Shown: piece after piece, positions 23,448-34,202 of the stretch | How the letters are laid out: every line of letters begins with the position of its first letter | Numbering within the stretch: the stretch's first letter is position 1 | Position numbers and translations under genes: made by a program | Notes under the pieces: generated by a model | Told to the model about the DNA's origin: nothing | Seen by the model: the letters and a program-made list of their open reading frames with translations, nothing else | Databases searched by the model: none | NCBI GenBank assembly: GCA_964396245.1 | Contig: CAYNEO010000035.1 | Coordinates: 1-38,394 of the forward strand | Source of the DNA: CAYNEO01 sp964396245 | Lineage (GTDB): Bacteria; Zixibacteria; MSB-5A5; GN15; FEB-12 | Length of the DNA: 38,394 bases | Reading direction: 5' to 3'

Positions 23448-26400
23448 AACCGAAAAAGTCGTCGCCCATCAAGGCCAGAAAATACTGGCGCAGCCTCAAC
23501 CACCTCGAGCAGAACGAGGAATACCAGCAGTGGCTGCATCGGGAATTCCCCGAGGGCGCGTCCGAGATGAACAACGACTGGTCGCGGCGCAATTTTCTCG
23601 CCCTCATGGGCGCTTCGCTTGCCCTCGCCGGACTCGAGGGCTGCCGCCGCCCGGTGGAAAAGATCGTGCCATATGTCGAGCGCCCCGAGGAAGTCGTCCC
23701 CGGCAACCCGCTCTATTTCGCCACCAGTATGCCGTATGGCATGGGTGCGTATGGATTGCTCGTCAAGAGCCGCGAGGGACGCCCGGTATTCATCGAGGGA
23801 AACAAGCTTCACCCGGTCAACAAGGGCTCCGCCAACATCTTCGTCCAGGCGGAGATTCTCAATCTCTATGATCCTGACCGCTCGAAGCGCATCTCCAAAG
23901 GTGGCGTCGAATCCTCATGGGAAGAACTCATCAGTTTCTGGCGCGGACAGCACGATAAGTATCGCTCATCTAAAGGCAAAGGGCTGGCTGTAATCGCTCC
24001 GGCCGTAGCATCACCGACAATAGCCCGTCTCCGGCGCGACTTCGACCAGCAATTCTCCGACGCCCGCTGGGTCACATACGAACCGGTCAGCGATGAAAAC
24101 ATCTACGAGGGTATCCGCCTCGCGACCGGGGAGACTCGCCGGCCGATATACAGCTACGATAAGGCGAAGGTCATCCTGTCGCTCGATTCCGATTTCCTCC
24201 GTCTCGAGAACGACGATATCCCGGCCGCGCGTGGATTTGCCGACGGTCGGCGCGTCGAGACCCGGAAAGATGACATGAGTCGCCTCTACGTGGTCGAGAG
24301 CACGCTTTCCGTTACCGGCACCAATGCCGACCATCGTCTGCCGGTCGCGAGCCACGATATCGGCGGCTTTGCGCTTCGCCTCCTCAAGGAACTGCGCAAC
24401 CAGGGTCTCGCAATCATGCCGGGAGTTGAGTATGACGATTCCAGCCTTCCGCAATTCGACAGCAAGTGGATACAAGCTCTCGCGAAAGATCTGATCCGGG
24501 TAAGGGGCAACGGTCTGGTGGTGGCCGGTCGACGACAGCCGGCGGCGGTGCATGCGATGGTGTACGCGATAAACGAAGCCCTCGGAAATGTCGGAAACAC
24601 TGTCAACTACCACGAACTGCGCGATGTGGCTGTCCCCAGCCGGGAAGATCTCGCCAATCTCGTCGATGAGATGAATCGCGGCTCCATTGAAACGCTGCTG
24701 ATATTGAATACCAACCCGGTTTACACGGTGCCGGAAGATCTTCAGTTTGGCAGGGCGCTCAAGAAGGTGAAGCATGCCGTTGAACTCGCTCCATATGTCG
24801 CCGAGACGACGCCGATGGTCGAGTGGCATATTCCCATGGCACATTTCCTCGAGAGTTGGGGCGATGCCCGCGCCGGCGAAGGCACCCGCGGCGTCATTCA
24901 GCCCTTGATAGAGCCGCTGTTCAACGGGCGAAGCATGATCGAAGTGCTCGCGCTGGTGACGAGCGGCCGCGACCTGCGCGGCTATGATATCGTGCGGGAG
25001 ACATGGCGAGATATCCTCGGCGGCGGCGATTTCGAAAGCAAGTGGCGCAAAGTCCTGCACGACGGCCTCCTTGTTGAAAAGCAGTCGTCAGCTTCCAATC
25101 CAAAGCCAAAGGGCCGACCGACTACGGCGCTGACATCGGAAATTACCTCCCTGGCCAAATCACGTCTGGAAGGAACGGAAATCATCTTCGTTCCGGGCGA
25201 CCTCTACGACGGGCGTTACGCCAATAACGGCTGGCTCATGGAGCTCGCCGACCCGATTACCAAACTGACCTGGGATAACCCGGCCATGATAAGCTACCGG
25301 GCCGCCAAATCCCTCGGCGTCAAGTCCGGCGACATGGTGAAGATAGACTTCGATGGACGAAGCCTGACCATGCCGGTATGGGTCACGCCCGGGCAGGCCG
25401 AAAACACGGTCACACTGGTTCTCGGCTATGGCCGCGATCTTAATGGCCGCGTGGCCGACGGCGCCGGTTTCGATACCTATCGCCTCCGCACCATGACAGC
25501 TTTTGATTTCGGCTCCGGCGCGACCCTGACAAAAACCGGCGAATCTTACGAGTTGGCTAACACGCAGGAACACGGCAGCATGGAAGGTCGCCCTATCGTG
25601 CGTGAAGCAACGCTCGCTGAATACAAAAAGGAAGCCGAGTTCTACCCCGAACAGATCGAACATCCGCCGCTCCTGCCGCTCTGGACGCCGCATTCGTACG
25701 CCGAGGGCTACCAGTGGGGTATGACAATCGACCTCAACGCCTGTATCGGCTGCGGCGCCTGTACGGTGGCCTGCCAGAGCGAAAATAACATTCCGATAGT
25801 GGGCAAACAGCATGTCGCCGAAGGCCGGGAGATGCAGTGGATTCGTGTCGACCGCTACTACGCCAGTGACACGGAGAACACCGGGGATGCCCACGAGAAT
25901 CCGGAAGTCCTCCATCAACCGGTTCCATGCCAGCAGTGTGAAAACGCCCCGTGTGAGTCAGTCTGCCCCGTGGCGGCAACCGTCCACGACCGCGAGGGAC
26001 TTAATGTCATGGTCTACAACCGCTGCATCGGCACCCGGTATTGCTCCAACAACTGCCCGTACAAAGTCCGCCGGTTCAATTTCTTCAACTATACGTCGAA
26101 AACGCCGGAAGTCGAGAAGATGTCCAAGAACCCCGAGGTGACTGTCCGGTCGCGAGGCGTGATGGAGAAATGTACTTATTGCGTGCAGCGAATCGTCAAA
26201 GCGAAGGATCACGCCAAACTGGAAGGCCGCGAGGTACAGGACGGCGAGATAGTCACCGCCTGTCAGCAGGTCTGTCCGGCGCAAGCGATCATATTCGGGA
26301 ATATCAACGATCCCGACAGCAAAGTCGCGAAGATGAAAAAACTTGACCGAAGCTACAACTTACTCGAAGAGTTGAACACCAAACCGCGAACATCGTACCT

Positions 26401-26452
26401 GGCCAAACTGCGTAACCCGAACCCGGAACTGGCCGGCAAACGTCGCGGCTGA
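23444..26452 (+). CDS. actB: Alternative complex III subunit ActB, fused molybdopterin-type and Fe-S protein
   Basis: The large periplasmic subunit (1002 aa) of ACIII. The N-terminus has the typical YWRSLNHLEQNEEYQQWLHR followed by a Tat signal SRRNFLALMGASLALAG at about residue 46, which implies folded export. Residues about 60-730 form a molybdopterin-oxidoreductase-like domain; ACIII versions carry no Mo cofactor. Residues about 750-990 hold the iron-sulfur part: CIGCGACTVAC, CQQCENAPCESVCP, CIGTRYCSNNCP and CTYCVQR ... CQQVCP. These fit three [4Fe-4S] clusters and one [3Fe-4S], with Thr replacing one Cys in the third set as is usual. Start ATG 23444 overlaps the actA stop. The open frame runs upstream to 23285, but that part is an out-of-frame read of actA. 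Confidence 0.95.
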   Translation: MKPKKSSPIKARKYWRSLNHLEQNEEYQQWLHREFPEGASEMNNDWSRRNFLALMGASLALAGLEGCRRPVEKIVPYVERPEEVVPGNPLYFATSMPYGMGAYGLLVKSREGRPVFIEGNKLHPVNKGSANIFVQAEILNLYDPDRSKRISKGGVESSWEELISFWRGQHDKYRSSKGKGLAVIAPAVASPTIARLRRDFDQQFSDARWVTYEPVSDENIYEGIRLATGETRRPIYSYDKAKVILSLDSDFLRLENDDIPAARGFADGRRVETRKDDMSRLYVVESTLSVTGTNADHRLPVASHDIGGFALRLLKELRNQGLAIMPGVEYDDSSLPQFDSKWIQALAKDLIRVRGNGLVVAGRRQPAAVHAMVYAINEALGNVGNTVNYHELRDVAVPSREDLANLVDEMNRGSIETLLILNTNPVYTVPEDLQFGRALKKVKHAVELAPYVAETTPMVEWHIPMAHFLESWGDARAGEGTRGVIQPLIEPLFNGRSMIEVLALVTSGRDLRGYDIVRETWRDILGGGDFESKWRKVLHDGLLVEKQSSASNPKPKGRPTTALTSEITSLAKSRLEGTEIIFVPGDLYDGRYANNGWLMELADPITKLTWDNPAMISYRAAKSLGVKSGDMVKIDFDGRSLTMPVWVTPGQAENTVTLVLGYGRDLNGRVADGAGFDTYRLRTMTAFDFGSGATLTKTGESYELANTQEHGSMEGRPIVREATLAEYKKEAEFYPEQIEHPPLLPLWTPHSYAEGYQWGMTIDLNACIGCGACTVACQSENNIPIVGKQHVAEGREMQWIRVDRYYASDTENTGDAHENPEVLHQPVPCQQCENAPCESVCPVAATVHDREGLNVMVYNRCIGTRYCSNNCPYKVRRFNFFNYTSKTPEVEKMSKNPEVTVRSRGVMEKCTYCVQRIVKAKDHAKLEGREVQDGEIVTACQQVCPAQAIIFGNINDPDSKVAKMKKLDRSYNLLEELNTKPRTSYLAKLRNPNPELAGKRRG

Positions 26453-26490
26453 TCGATTGAGAGAATTCTTATAGTGAGTTCGATATAGAC

Positions 26491-27906
26491 ATGAGCGCGG
26501 CAGAAAACAACGAAGTGATCCAGACCGAACCGCCGCTGTTGAGCGGCGACCAGACGTTCGATACGATCACCGAGAAGATCAGCAGTATCGCCGAGCGCAA
26601 GACGACCAAAACATGGGTGCTCGTCTTCCTGTTGGCGCTGTCACTGCTGTTGATCCTCTTCGGCTCTATCGGCTACCTGGTATTCACCGGTGTCGGTGTC
26701 TGGGGTCTGAATATCCCCGTGGCCTGGGGCTGGGCGATTGTCAACTTTGTCTGGTGGGTCGGTATCGGGCACGCCGGAACACTGATCTCCGCGATTCTCT
26801 TCCTGTTCCGCCAGCACTGGCGGACATCGATCAACCGTTTCGCCGAAGCGATGACCCTCTTCGCGGTCAGTTGCGCCCTCATATTTCCGGCTATCCATGT
26901 CGGCCGTATCTGGGTGATTTACTGGGTCTTTCCGATTCCCAACCAGATGCAGGTCTGGCCGAACTTCCGAAGTCCGCTCCTGTGGGACGTTTTTGCAGTC
27001 AGCATCTATTTCACCTGTTCGCTTCTGTTCTGGTACATGGGACTGGTGCCCGACCTCGGCACGCTCCGCGACCGCGCCAAAACAAAAATCCGCAAAATCG
27101 TACTCGGCATTTTCTCCCTCGGATGGCGCGGCGGCAACCGTCAGTGGAAAAATTACGAGCTGGCCTACCTGATCCTGGCCGGCCTCTCGACACCGCTCGT
27201 CCTTTCGGTGCACAGCGTGGTGAGTACCGACTTCGCGGTAAGTATTGTCCCCGGGTGGCACACGACCATCTTCCCGCCGTACTTCGTCGCCGGGGCTATC
27301 TTCTCGGGCTTTGCCATGGTCATGACCCTGGCGATTATCGTCCGAAAGACATTCCACCTCGAACATATCATCACCACCCGCCATCTCGAGAAGATGAACA
27401 AGATCATGCTGTTGACCGGCATGATGGTGGGCTACTCGTACGCGGTGGAGTTCTTTGTCGCCTGGTACAGCGGCAATATCTTCGAATGGTTCACGTTCGT
27501 CAATCGCGCGACCGGGCCGTACGCATGGGCCTACTGGACAATGATCACCTGCAACGTGGTCGTCCCGCAGATATTCTGGGTGAAAAAATGGCGCACCAGC
27601 ATTCCGATCATGTTCGTGGCCTCGATTTTGATCAACGTCGGCATGTGGTTCGAGCGATTCGTCATCGTCATGTCGCTGGCGCGCGACTACCTGCCGTCGG
27701 CATGGGACTATTACAAGCCGACAATCTGGGATATCGCCACCTTTGCCGGTTCGTTCGGCTTGTTCTTTACGTTGTTCCTTCTGTTTGCGAAGTTTATCCC
27801 GATGGTGGCGATGTCGGAGGTAAAGACCGTTCTGCCGCAGGCAGACCCGCATTACCATCCGCACCACGCTCCGCCTGCAGCCGATAGCTCCGGGAGGAAA
27901 TCATAG
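26491..27906 (+). CDS. actC: Alternative complex III subunit ActC, NrfD/PsrC-like quinol-binding protein
   Basis: A 471-aa polytopic inner-membrane protein with about ten helices, the main quinol-oxidising subunit of ACIII. NrfD-family features include WGLNIPVAWGWAIVNFVWWV, GIGHAGTLISAILFLFRQHW, RFAEAMTLFAVSCA, HSVVSTDFAVSIVPGWHTTI and FPPYFVAGAIFSGFAMVMTL. A hydrophilic C-terminal tail is His-rich (DPHYHPHHAPP). It begins 38 bp after actB and its stop TAG overlaps the actD GTG by one base. Confidence 0.95.
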   Translation: MSAAENNEVIQTEPPLLSGDQTFDTITEKISSIAERKTTKTWVLVFLLALSLLLILFGSIGYLVFTGVGVWGLNIPVAWGWAIVNFVWWVGIGHAGTLISAILFLFRQHWRTSINRFAEAMTLFAVSCALIFPAIHVGRIWVIYWVFPIPNQMQVWPNFRSPLLWDVFAVSIYFTCSLLFWYMGLVPDLGTLRDRAKTKIRKIVLGIFSLGWRGGNRQWKNYELAYLILAGLSTPLVLSVHSVVSTDFAVSIVPGWHTTIFPPYFVAGAIFSGFAMVMTLAIIVRKTFHLEHIITTRHLEKMNKIMLLTGMMVGYSYAVEFFVAWYSGNIFEWFTFVNRATGPYAWAYWTMITCNVVVPQIFWVKKWRTSIPIMFVASILINVGMWFERFVIVMSLARDYLPSAWDYYKPTIWDIATFAGSFGLFFTLFLLFAKFIPMVAMSEVKTVLPQADPHYHPHHAPPAADSSGRKS

Positions 27907-28451
27907 TGGCGGACGAAAAAAGAATATTCGGTTTGCTGGCCGAATTCGATGATCCGGCCGCCCTGATTCGCGCCGCGGAGAAAATGCGCGATGAAGGCTA
28001 CCAGTATTATGATTGCCACTCGCCGTTCCCGATTCACGGTATGGACCGGGCCATGGGGTTGAAACGTTCGATCGTCGGTTACATCGCCGGGTTCATGGCC
28101 TTTGTCGGCTTCACATTTGGGCTGGGCCTTCAGTGGTGGACCAGCGCCGTGGACTACCCGCTGGTCATCGCCGGCAAACCGTATTTCAGCTATCAGGCCT
28201 TCGTTCCGGTCACCTTTGGTCTCACCGTGCTCCTGGGCGCGTTCGGAGCTTTCCTCGGCATGCTACACACCAATCGTCTGCCCAGGCTCTACCACGAACT
28301 GTTTTTTTCCGACCGGTTCTCACGCAAGGTGACCAACGACGGCTTTTTTGTCAGTGTCGTTGCCAAAGACCCGAAATTCGATCAATCGGCCACAACCTCT
28401 CTGCTGGAATCCCTCGGCGGAAAACACGTGGAGGTCATAAAGAGCGAGTGA
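27906..28451 (+). CDS. actD: Alternative complex III subunit ActD (DUF3341)
   Basis: A 181-aa membrane subunit with two transmembrane helices at about residues 58-80 and 98-120. The N-terminus IFGLLAEFDDPAALIRAAEK and the HSPFPIHGMDRAMGLKRS motif are diagnostic for ActD/DUF3341. GTG start at 27906 overlaps the actC stop, and the TGA stop overlaps the actE GTG (GTGA), so translation of C, D and E is coupled. Confidence 0.94.
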   Translation: MADEKRIFGLLAEFDDPAALIRAAEKMRDEGYQYYDCHSPFPIHGMDRAMGLKRSIVGYIAGFMAFVGFTFGLGLQWWTSAVDYPLVIAGKPYFSYQAFVPVTFGLTVLLGAFGAFLGMLHTNRLPRLYHELFFSDRFSRKVTNDGFFVSVVAKDPKFDQSATTSLLESLGGKHVEVIKSE

Positions 28452-29053
28452 AACGGGCAGCTCTCATATTGATCCTGGCGCTTGCGACGCTGGCAGTCGG
28501 GTGTACACGCGGTCGGCCCTCGAAAGAACCGCCGATCCATGTCAATCCCGACATGGACAACCAGCCGCGTTACAATCCGCAGGCATACAGCAAGTTTTTC
28601 GCCGACAGTGCCGCCATGCGACCGCCCGTCCCGGGCACCGTCCCGCGTGGCTGGCTTCGCGATGATATCGAGTACTATACCGGCTTCGACAAGAACGGCA
28701 ATCCCGTCGAAAAATCGCCGGTGCCGATCGATATGAAATTGCTCCGCCGCGGTCAGGAACGCTTCAATATCTATTGCTCGCCCTGTCACAGCCGGCTTGG
28801 CGACGGTAAGGGAATCATGGTTCAGCGCGGCTATATCCCGCCGCCGTCGTTCCACGAAGAACGGGTGCGGCAGTTCCCCGACGGTCACTTCTTCGATGTT
28901 ATCACGCACGGTATCAGGAACATGCCGAGCTACAAGGACCAGATTCCGATAGCCGACCGCTGGGCGATCATCGCCTATATCCGGGCGCTGGAGCGCAGCC
29001 AGAATGCGGCGATCGAGGATGTCCCGCCCGAACTGAGAAAGAGCATCAGGTAA
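28448..29053 (+). CDS. actE: Alternative complex III subunit ActE, lipoprotein monoheme cytochrome c
   Basis: A 201-aa lipid-anchored cytochrome c. The signal peptide KRAALILILALATLAVGC ends in a lipobox (LAVGC). The heme site CSPCH is at about residue 111, and the likely axial Met lies in RNMPSYKDQI about 60 residues later, the usual class I cytochrome layout. GTG 28448 is the start; the same frame is open upstream, but that part is an alternate frame of actD. It should carry electrons from ActA/ActB to the oxidase. Confidence 0.94.
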   Translation: MKRAALILILALATLAVGCTRGRPSKEPPIHVNPDMDNQPRYNPQAYSKFFADSAAMRPPVPGTVPRGWLRDDIEYYTGFDKNGNPVEKSPVPIDMKLLRRGQERFNIYCSPCHSRLGDGKGIMVQRGYIPPPSFHEERVRQFPDGHFFDVITHGIRNMPSYKDQIPIADRWAIIAYIRALERSQNAAIEDVPPELRKSIR

Positions 29054-29056
29054 GTC

Positions 29057-30247
29057 ATGAAGCTAGAACCAGGGACATATAGAGTTGCCGACCCCGGCAA
29101 ATTCGGCAAGGCGATGCTTGTGCTCGGTATTATCGGGCTGGTCATCAGCGCTATCGGGATGGGAATCGATTACGAGCGTTTCTATTACTCGTATCTGGTG
29201 GCGTTCTGTTTCTGGGTATCACTCGGATTGGGCGCACTTTTCTTCACGATGCTGCATCATCTGGTCGGCGCTACGTGGAGCGTGGTTATCCGGCGCATTT
29301 CGGAGAGCCTGATGCTCGTTCTGCCGGTGATGGCAATCTTCTTTATCCCCCTGATCTTCGGGATCCACGACCTCTACCACTGGAGTCACGCCGAAGCGGT
29401 CGAGACCGATCCGTTGCTGAACATGAAGGCGCCATATTTGAATCAGGTGTTCTTCGTTGTCAGGTCCTTCGTCTATTTCGCGGTCTGGACGCTGCTGGCG
29501 GCGAGACTGTACCGGATGTCGATCGAAGGCGACGAGGAGTTCGGCCCCGGACATGCTGACAGGATGCGACGAACCAGCGCGTGGGGAATGGTGCTGTTCG
29601 CTTTCACCGTAACGTTCGCCGGATTTGACTGGCTGATGTCCCTCAGCCCGCACTGGTACTCGACTATTTTCGGCGTGTACTTCTTTTCGGGCGGACTGCT
29701 CGGCGTAGTGGCATTGCTGCTCGTGATCACGCTCTTCATGCGGAGTAACGGCGTGCTGACCGAGACAATCACAGAGGAACACTACCACGACCTCGGCAAG
29801 CTGCTATTGGGATTCACCATCTTCTGGGGCTACATCGGCTTCTCCCAGTACCTGCTTATCTGGTACGGCAATCTCCCCGAAGAAACCGTCTGGTATCTCG
29901 ACCGCTGGCACGGCTCGTGGAAGGCGGTCAGTCTGGTAATTGTACTGGGCAATTTCGCCATTCCGTTCCTGATTCTGCTGTTCCAGCGGGTGAAACGCCG
30001 ACTTGGGTTCATGAAGGGCCTGGCGATCTGGATGCTCCTGATGCACTGGGTCGACATATACTGGCTGGCCTTGCCGACTTATCCCGGCGCGAAAAACAAC
30101 GCCCATTTTGCCTGGTGGGACCTGACAACCATGGTCGGGCTCGGCGGCATTTTCCTGTGGTTCTTCTGGAGAACGTACAGCTCGCGGGCGCTGGTGCCGG
30201 TCAAGGATCCGAAACTGAAAAGCTCTATTGAGTTTATGAATATGTAG
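29057..30247 (+). CDS. actF: Alternative complex III subunit ActF, NrfD-like membrane protein
   Basis: A 396-aa polytopic protein related to ActC, the second NrfD-type subunit of ACIII. Features: FFTMLHHLVGATWSVVIRR, PLIFGIHDLYHWSHAE, WLMSLSPHWYSTIFGVYFFS, GFSQYLLIWYGNLPEETVWY and MHWVDIYWLALP, all conserved in ActF. It begins 3 bp after actE. The small membrane protein at 30258 follows 10 bp later. Confidence 0.95.
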   Translation: MKLEPGTYRVADPGKFGKAMLVLGIIGLVISAIGMGIDYERFYYSYLVAFCFWVSLGLGALFFTMLHHLVGATWSVVIRRISESLMLVLPVMAIFFIPLIFGIHDLYHWSHAEAVETDPLLNMKAPYLNQVFFVVRSFVYFAVWTLLAARLYRMSIEGDEEFGPGHADRMRRTSAWGMVLFAFTVTFAGFDWLMSLSPHWYSTIFGVYFFSGGLLGVVALLLVITLFMRSNGVLTETITEEHYHDLGKLLLGFTIFWGYIGFSQYLLIWYGNLPEETVWYLDRWHGSWKAVSLVIVLGNFAIPFLILLFQRVKRRLGFMKGLAIWMLLMHWVDIYWLALPTYPGAKNNAHFAWWDLTTMVGLGGIFLWFFWRTYSSRALVPVKDPKLKSSIEFMNM

Positions 30248-30257
30248 TGTGACAGGC

Positions 30258-30620
30258 ATGGCTGAGGAAAAACACGAACATAACGCCCCCGATAGCGAAT
30301 CGCCGGGATACGAGAAAAGTGATACCCGGCCCGCTGTGGTGGTTATCATTACGCTTCTCAGTATCGTAATACTCATAGCGATCGGGATTGTGCTCAACGA
30401 GTATTTTCTCCTGACGAAAGAACGGATCGTGTACGAATCGGTGTTGAAGCCGGAGTCGGCAGCGCTCAGGGAACTGCGCGCTCGCGAAGACGAAGTCCTT
30501 AACTCCTATAAGGTTCTGGACAAGGACAAAGGCATCTACCAGATTCCGATCGACCGGGCCATGCAGCTCGTGGCCGACGAGGCCTACCGGGCCCGCCAAA
30601 AAGCTGATCGGGGCAAATAG
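30258..30620 (+). CDS. Small single-span membrane protein associated with ACIII/oxidase genes
   Basis: A 120-aa protein with a hydrophilic, acidic N-terminus, one transmembrane helix at about residues 26-48 (VVVIITLLSIVILIAIGIVL), and a periplasmic helical tail. The tail ends with the motif DKGIYQIPIDRAMQLVADEA. I recall similar (K/E)GI-x-IPIDRAM tails in small proteins of other cox clusters, but I do not have a named family. ATG 30258 is chosen over GTG 30249, which lies two bases after the actF stop. It may be an accessory or assembly subunit; this is inference from position. Confidence 0.75.
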   Translation: MAEEKHEHNAPDSESPGYEKSDTRPAVVVIITLLSIVILIAIGIVLNEYFLLTKERIVYESVLKPESAALRELRAREDEVLNSYKVLDKDKGIYQIPIDRAMQLVADEAYRARQKADRGK

Positions 30621-30687
30621 ACGGAATTATCCGTGATACCGACACAAAATGTGAACTTTTAACGACCCCTGTTGTTGTAATTACCCT

Positions 30688-31557
30688 ATGCATAATTACG
30701 GACAATATAATAGACAATATTCATCCAGTTTGTTCTGGTTGGTTGCCGGGGCAGTCGTCCTGCTGGTGCTTTCGGCCTCGCCCCTGTCGGCCCAGCAGAT
30801 AATCGACAGGCCCCAGGAATTCGAAAATGCCGGCGTCGATGAACATCTCGGCGATACCATCCCCATGAACCTGACCTTCACCAACGAACAGGGCGAAGAG
30901 GTAGAGCTTTCACAATACTTCCACCAGGACAAGCCGGTCATTGTCACCCTCGTCTATTACAGTTGCCCCATGCTCTGTAATCTGATTCTCAACGGCCTGA
31001 GCGACGGTCTCAGCCAGCTCGACTGGACACCCGGGAAAGAGTACCGGATTGTGACAATCAGTTTCAACCCGCGCGAAACCCCGAAACTGGCCGCTGCGAA
31101 AAAAGAAAATTACCTGAAAGCCCTCGGAAAGCCGGGCGCCGAGAAAGGCTGGGCCTTCCTGACCGGAACCGAGGACCAGTCGAAAGCACTGGCCGATGCC
31201 ATCGGGTTCAGGTACTACTGGGATGAAGACAACCAGCAGTATGCCCACCCCTCGGCGATATTCGTGATGACTCCCGAGGGCGCCATCTCCCGATACCTGT
31301 ACGGCATTGAATTCAAGACCAACGACCTTAAACTGTCAATGCTGGAGGCTTCGAGGGGTAACATCGGAAGCACCGTCGATAAGATCATTCTGTATTGCTT
31401 CCACTACGACCCGGACTCTCGAGGCTACGTGGTGTTTGCCGGCAACGTGATGAAACTCGGCGGCGCGGTGACACTCGGTGTATTGCTCTTGTTCCTCGGG
31501 ATTTTCTGGAGACGTGAGAAGTCGCGCAAGAACCGTCAGTCGGAGAAAACAGCCTGA
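30688..31557 (+). CDS. SCO1/SenC-type copper chaperone, membrane-anchored
   Basis: A 289-aa thioredoxin-fold protein that delivers copper to the CuA site of cytochrome oxidase. It has an N-terminal signal sequence, the Cu-binding CPMLC motif (C-x3-C) at about residue 92, and YAHPSAIFVMTPEGAISRYL supplying the conserved His. A C-terminal transmembrane helix (VTLGVLLLFLGIFW, about 262-275) with a basic tail anchors it. It sits between the ACIII genes and coxB, whose CuA site it would load. A second SCO domain occurs in the ctaA fusion at 35403. Confidence 0.93.
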   Translation: MHNYGQYNRQYSSSLFWLVAGAVVLLVLSASPLSAQQIIDRPQEFENAGVDEHLGDTIPMNLTFTNEQGEEVELSQYFHQDKPVIVTLVYYSCPMLCNLILNGLSDGLSQLDWTPGKEYRIVTISFNPRETPKLAAAKKENYLKALGKPGAEKGWAFLTGTEDQSKALADAIGFRYYWDEDNQQYAHPSAIFVMTPEGAISRYLYGIEFKTNDLKLSMLEASRGNIGSTVDKIILYCFHYDPDSRGYVVFAGNVMKLGGAVTLGVLLLFLGIFWRREKSRKNRQSEKTA

Positions 31558-31590
31558 ATGATACGGCGCTGAGAGGGATAGCTCGATCAA

Positions 31591-32541
31591 ATGGATACAA
31601 CGGGATCAATTTTTCTGCCGCCGCAGAGCTCGACCATATCGAGCGATGTCGATTCGCTGTTCAGTTTTATCTTTATCGTCTCGATTATCCTCTTCGTGCT
31701 GGTGATCGGTCTGACCGTATATTTTGCCGTCAAGTATCGTCGCCGCGGCAAAGTCGCCCTTACATCGGGAGTGACCCAAAACCTTCCGCTGGAGATACTC
31801 TGGACCGGCATTCCGCTGATCCTGGTCATGGTCGTGTTCGTCTGGGGCTTTCACACGTATATGAAAATGCACGTTGTGCCAAAAGACGCTCTGGAGATTA
31901 AGGTCACCGGCCAGAAATGGTTCTGGTCATTTGACTACCCGAACGGCGCCAGCAGCGTCAACGAGCTGGTCGTGCCCGACAGCAAACCGGTCAAACTGCT
32001 GATGTCGTCAAAAGACGTTATTCATTCATTCTATGTGCCAAGTTTCCGGGTGAAGATGGATGTCGTACCGAATCGTTACACGGTTACATGGTTTGAGGCA
32101 AAAGGTGTTGGCACCCATGACCTCTTCTGCACCGAGTACTGCGGCACCGGTCACTCCGACATGATCGGCACCGTGCGGGTACTCTCCGAGCGGGAGTTCA
32201 ACAACTGGCTCGAGGAAAGCAGCGGACCCGGCGAGGGTGAGTCGCTCGATGCCTACGGCAAGAAGCTGTATACCTCGCGCGCCTGCAACACCTGTCACAC
32301 CATCGATGGCAGTAAGTTGGTGGGCCCGAGTTTCAAAGGAATTTACGGCTCGCAGGCTATGATGTCAGATGGTTCAGCGGTTACCGTCGATGAGAATTAT
32401 ATCCGCGAATCCATTCTCAAACCGCAGGCCAAGATCGTCGCCGGATATGATCCGGTGATGCCGACCTACCAGGGTATTCTCAAAAGCCGGGATATCGATG
32501 CCCTGATCGCATATATCAAATCACTCCAGGAGAAGGAGTAG
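31591..32541 (+). CDS. coxB: Cytochrome c oxidase subunit II with fused cytochrome c (caa3 type)
   Basis: A 316-aa subunit with two N-terminal transmembrane helices (SFIFIVSIILFVLVIGLTVY and IPLILVMVVFVWGF) and the cupredoxin CuA domain. CuA ligands are visible as His in KDVIHSFYVPSFRVKMD and as CTEYCGTGHSDM at about 180-191 (two Cys, His, Met). A C-terminal cytochrome c domain starts near 215, with heme site CNTCH at about 232 and Met in PVMPTYQGIL. The fusion defines a caa3-type oxidase that carries its own electron donor. Confidence 0.96.
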   Translation: MDTTGSIFLPPQSSTISSDVDSLFSFIFIVSIILFVLVIGLTVYFAVKYRRRGKVALTSGVTQNLPLEILWTGIPLILVMVVFVWGFHTYMKMHVVPKDALEIKVTGQKWFWSFDYPNGASSVNELVVPDSKPVKLLMSSKDVIHSFYVPSFRVKMDVVPNRYTVTWFEAKGVGTHDLFCTEYCGTGHSDMIGTVRVLSEREFNNWLEESSGPGEGESLDAYGKKLYTSRACNTCHTIDGSKLVGPSFKGIYGSQAMMSDGSAVTVDENYIRESILKPQAKIVAGYDPVMPTYQGILKSRDIDALIAYIKSLQEKE

Positions 32542-32544
32542 GGT

Positions 32545-34194
<1,650 letters not shown>

Positions 34195-34202
34195 GAAACA
34201 GC

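Noticed and set aside
24011..25060. 349-codon open frame antisense to actB
   Set aside because: It lies wholly within actB, has no recognisable domain or ribosome-binding site, and the sense frame is certain.
26641..27867. 408-codon open frame antisense to actC
   Set aside because: It is rich in His, Asp and Arg with no domain, is the mirror of a strongly conserved membrane protein, and arises from the GC-rich codon pattern.
28013..28447. Upstream extension of actE
   Set aside because: It is an out-of-frame read of actD. The lipoprotein signal starting at GTG 28448 gives the proper N-terminus.
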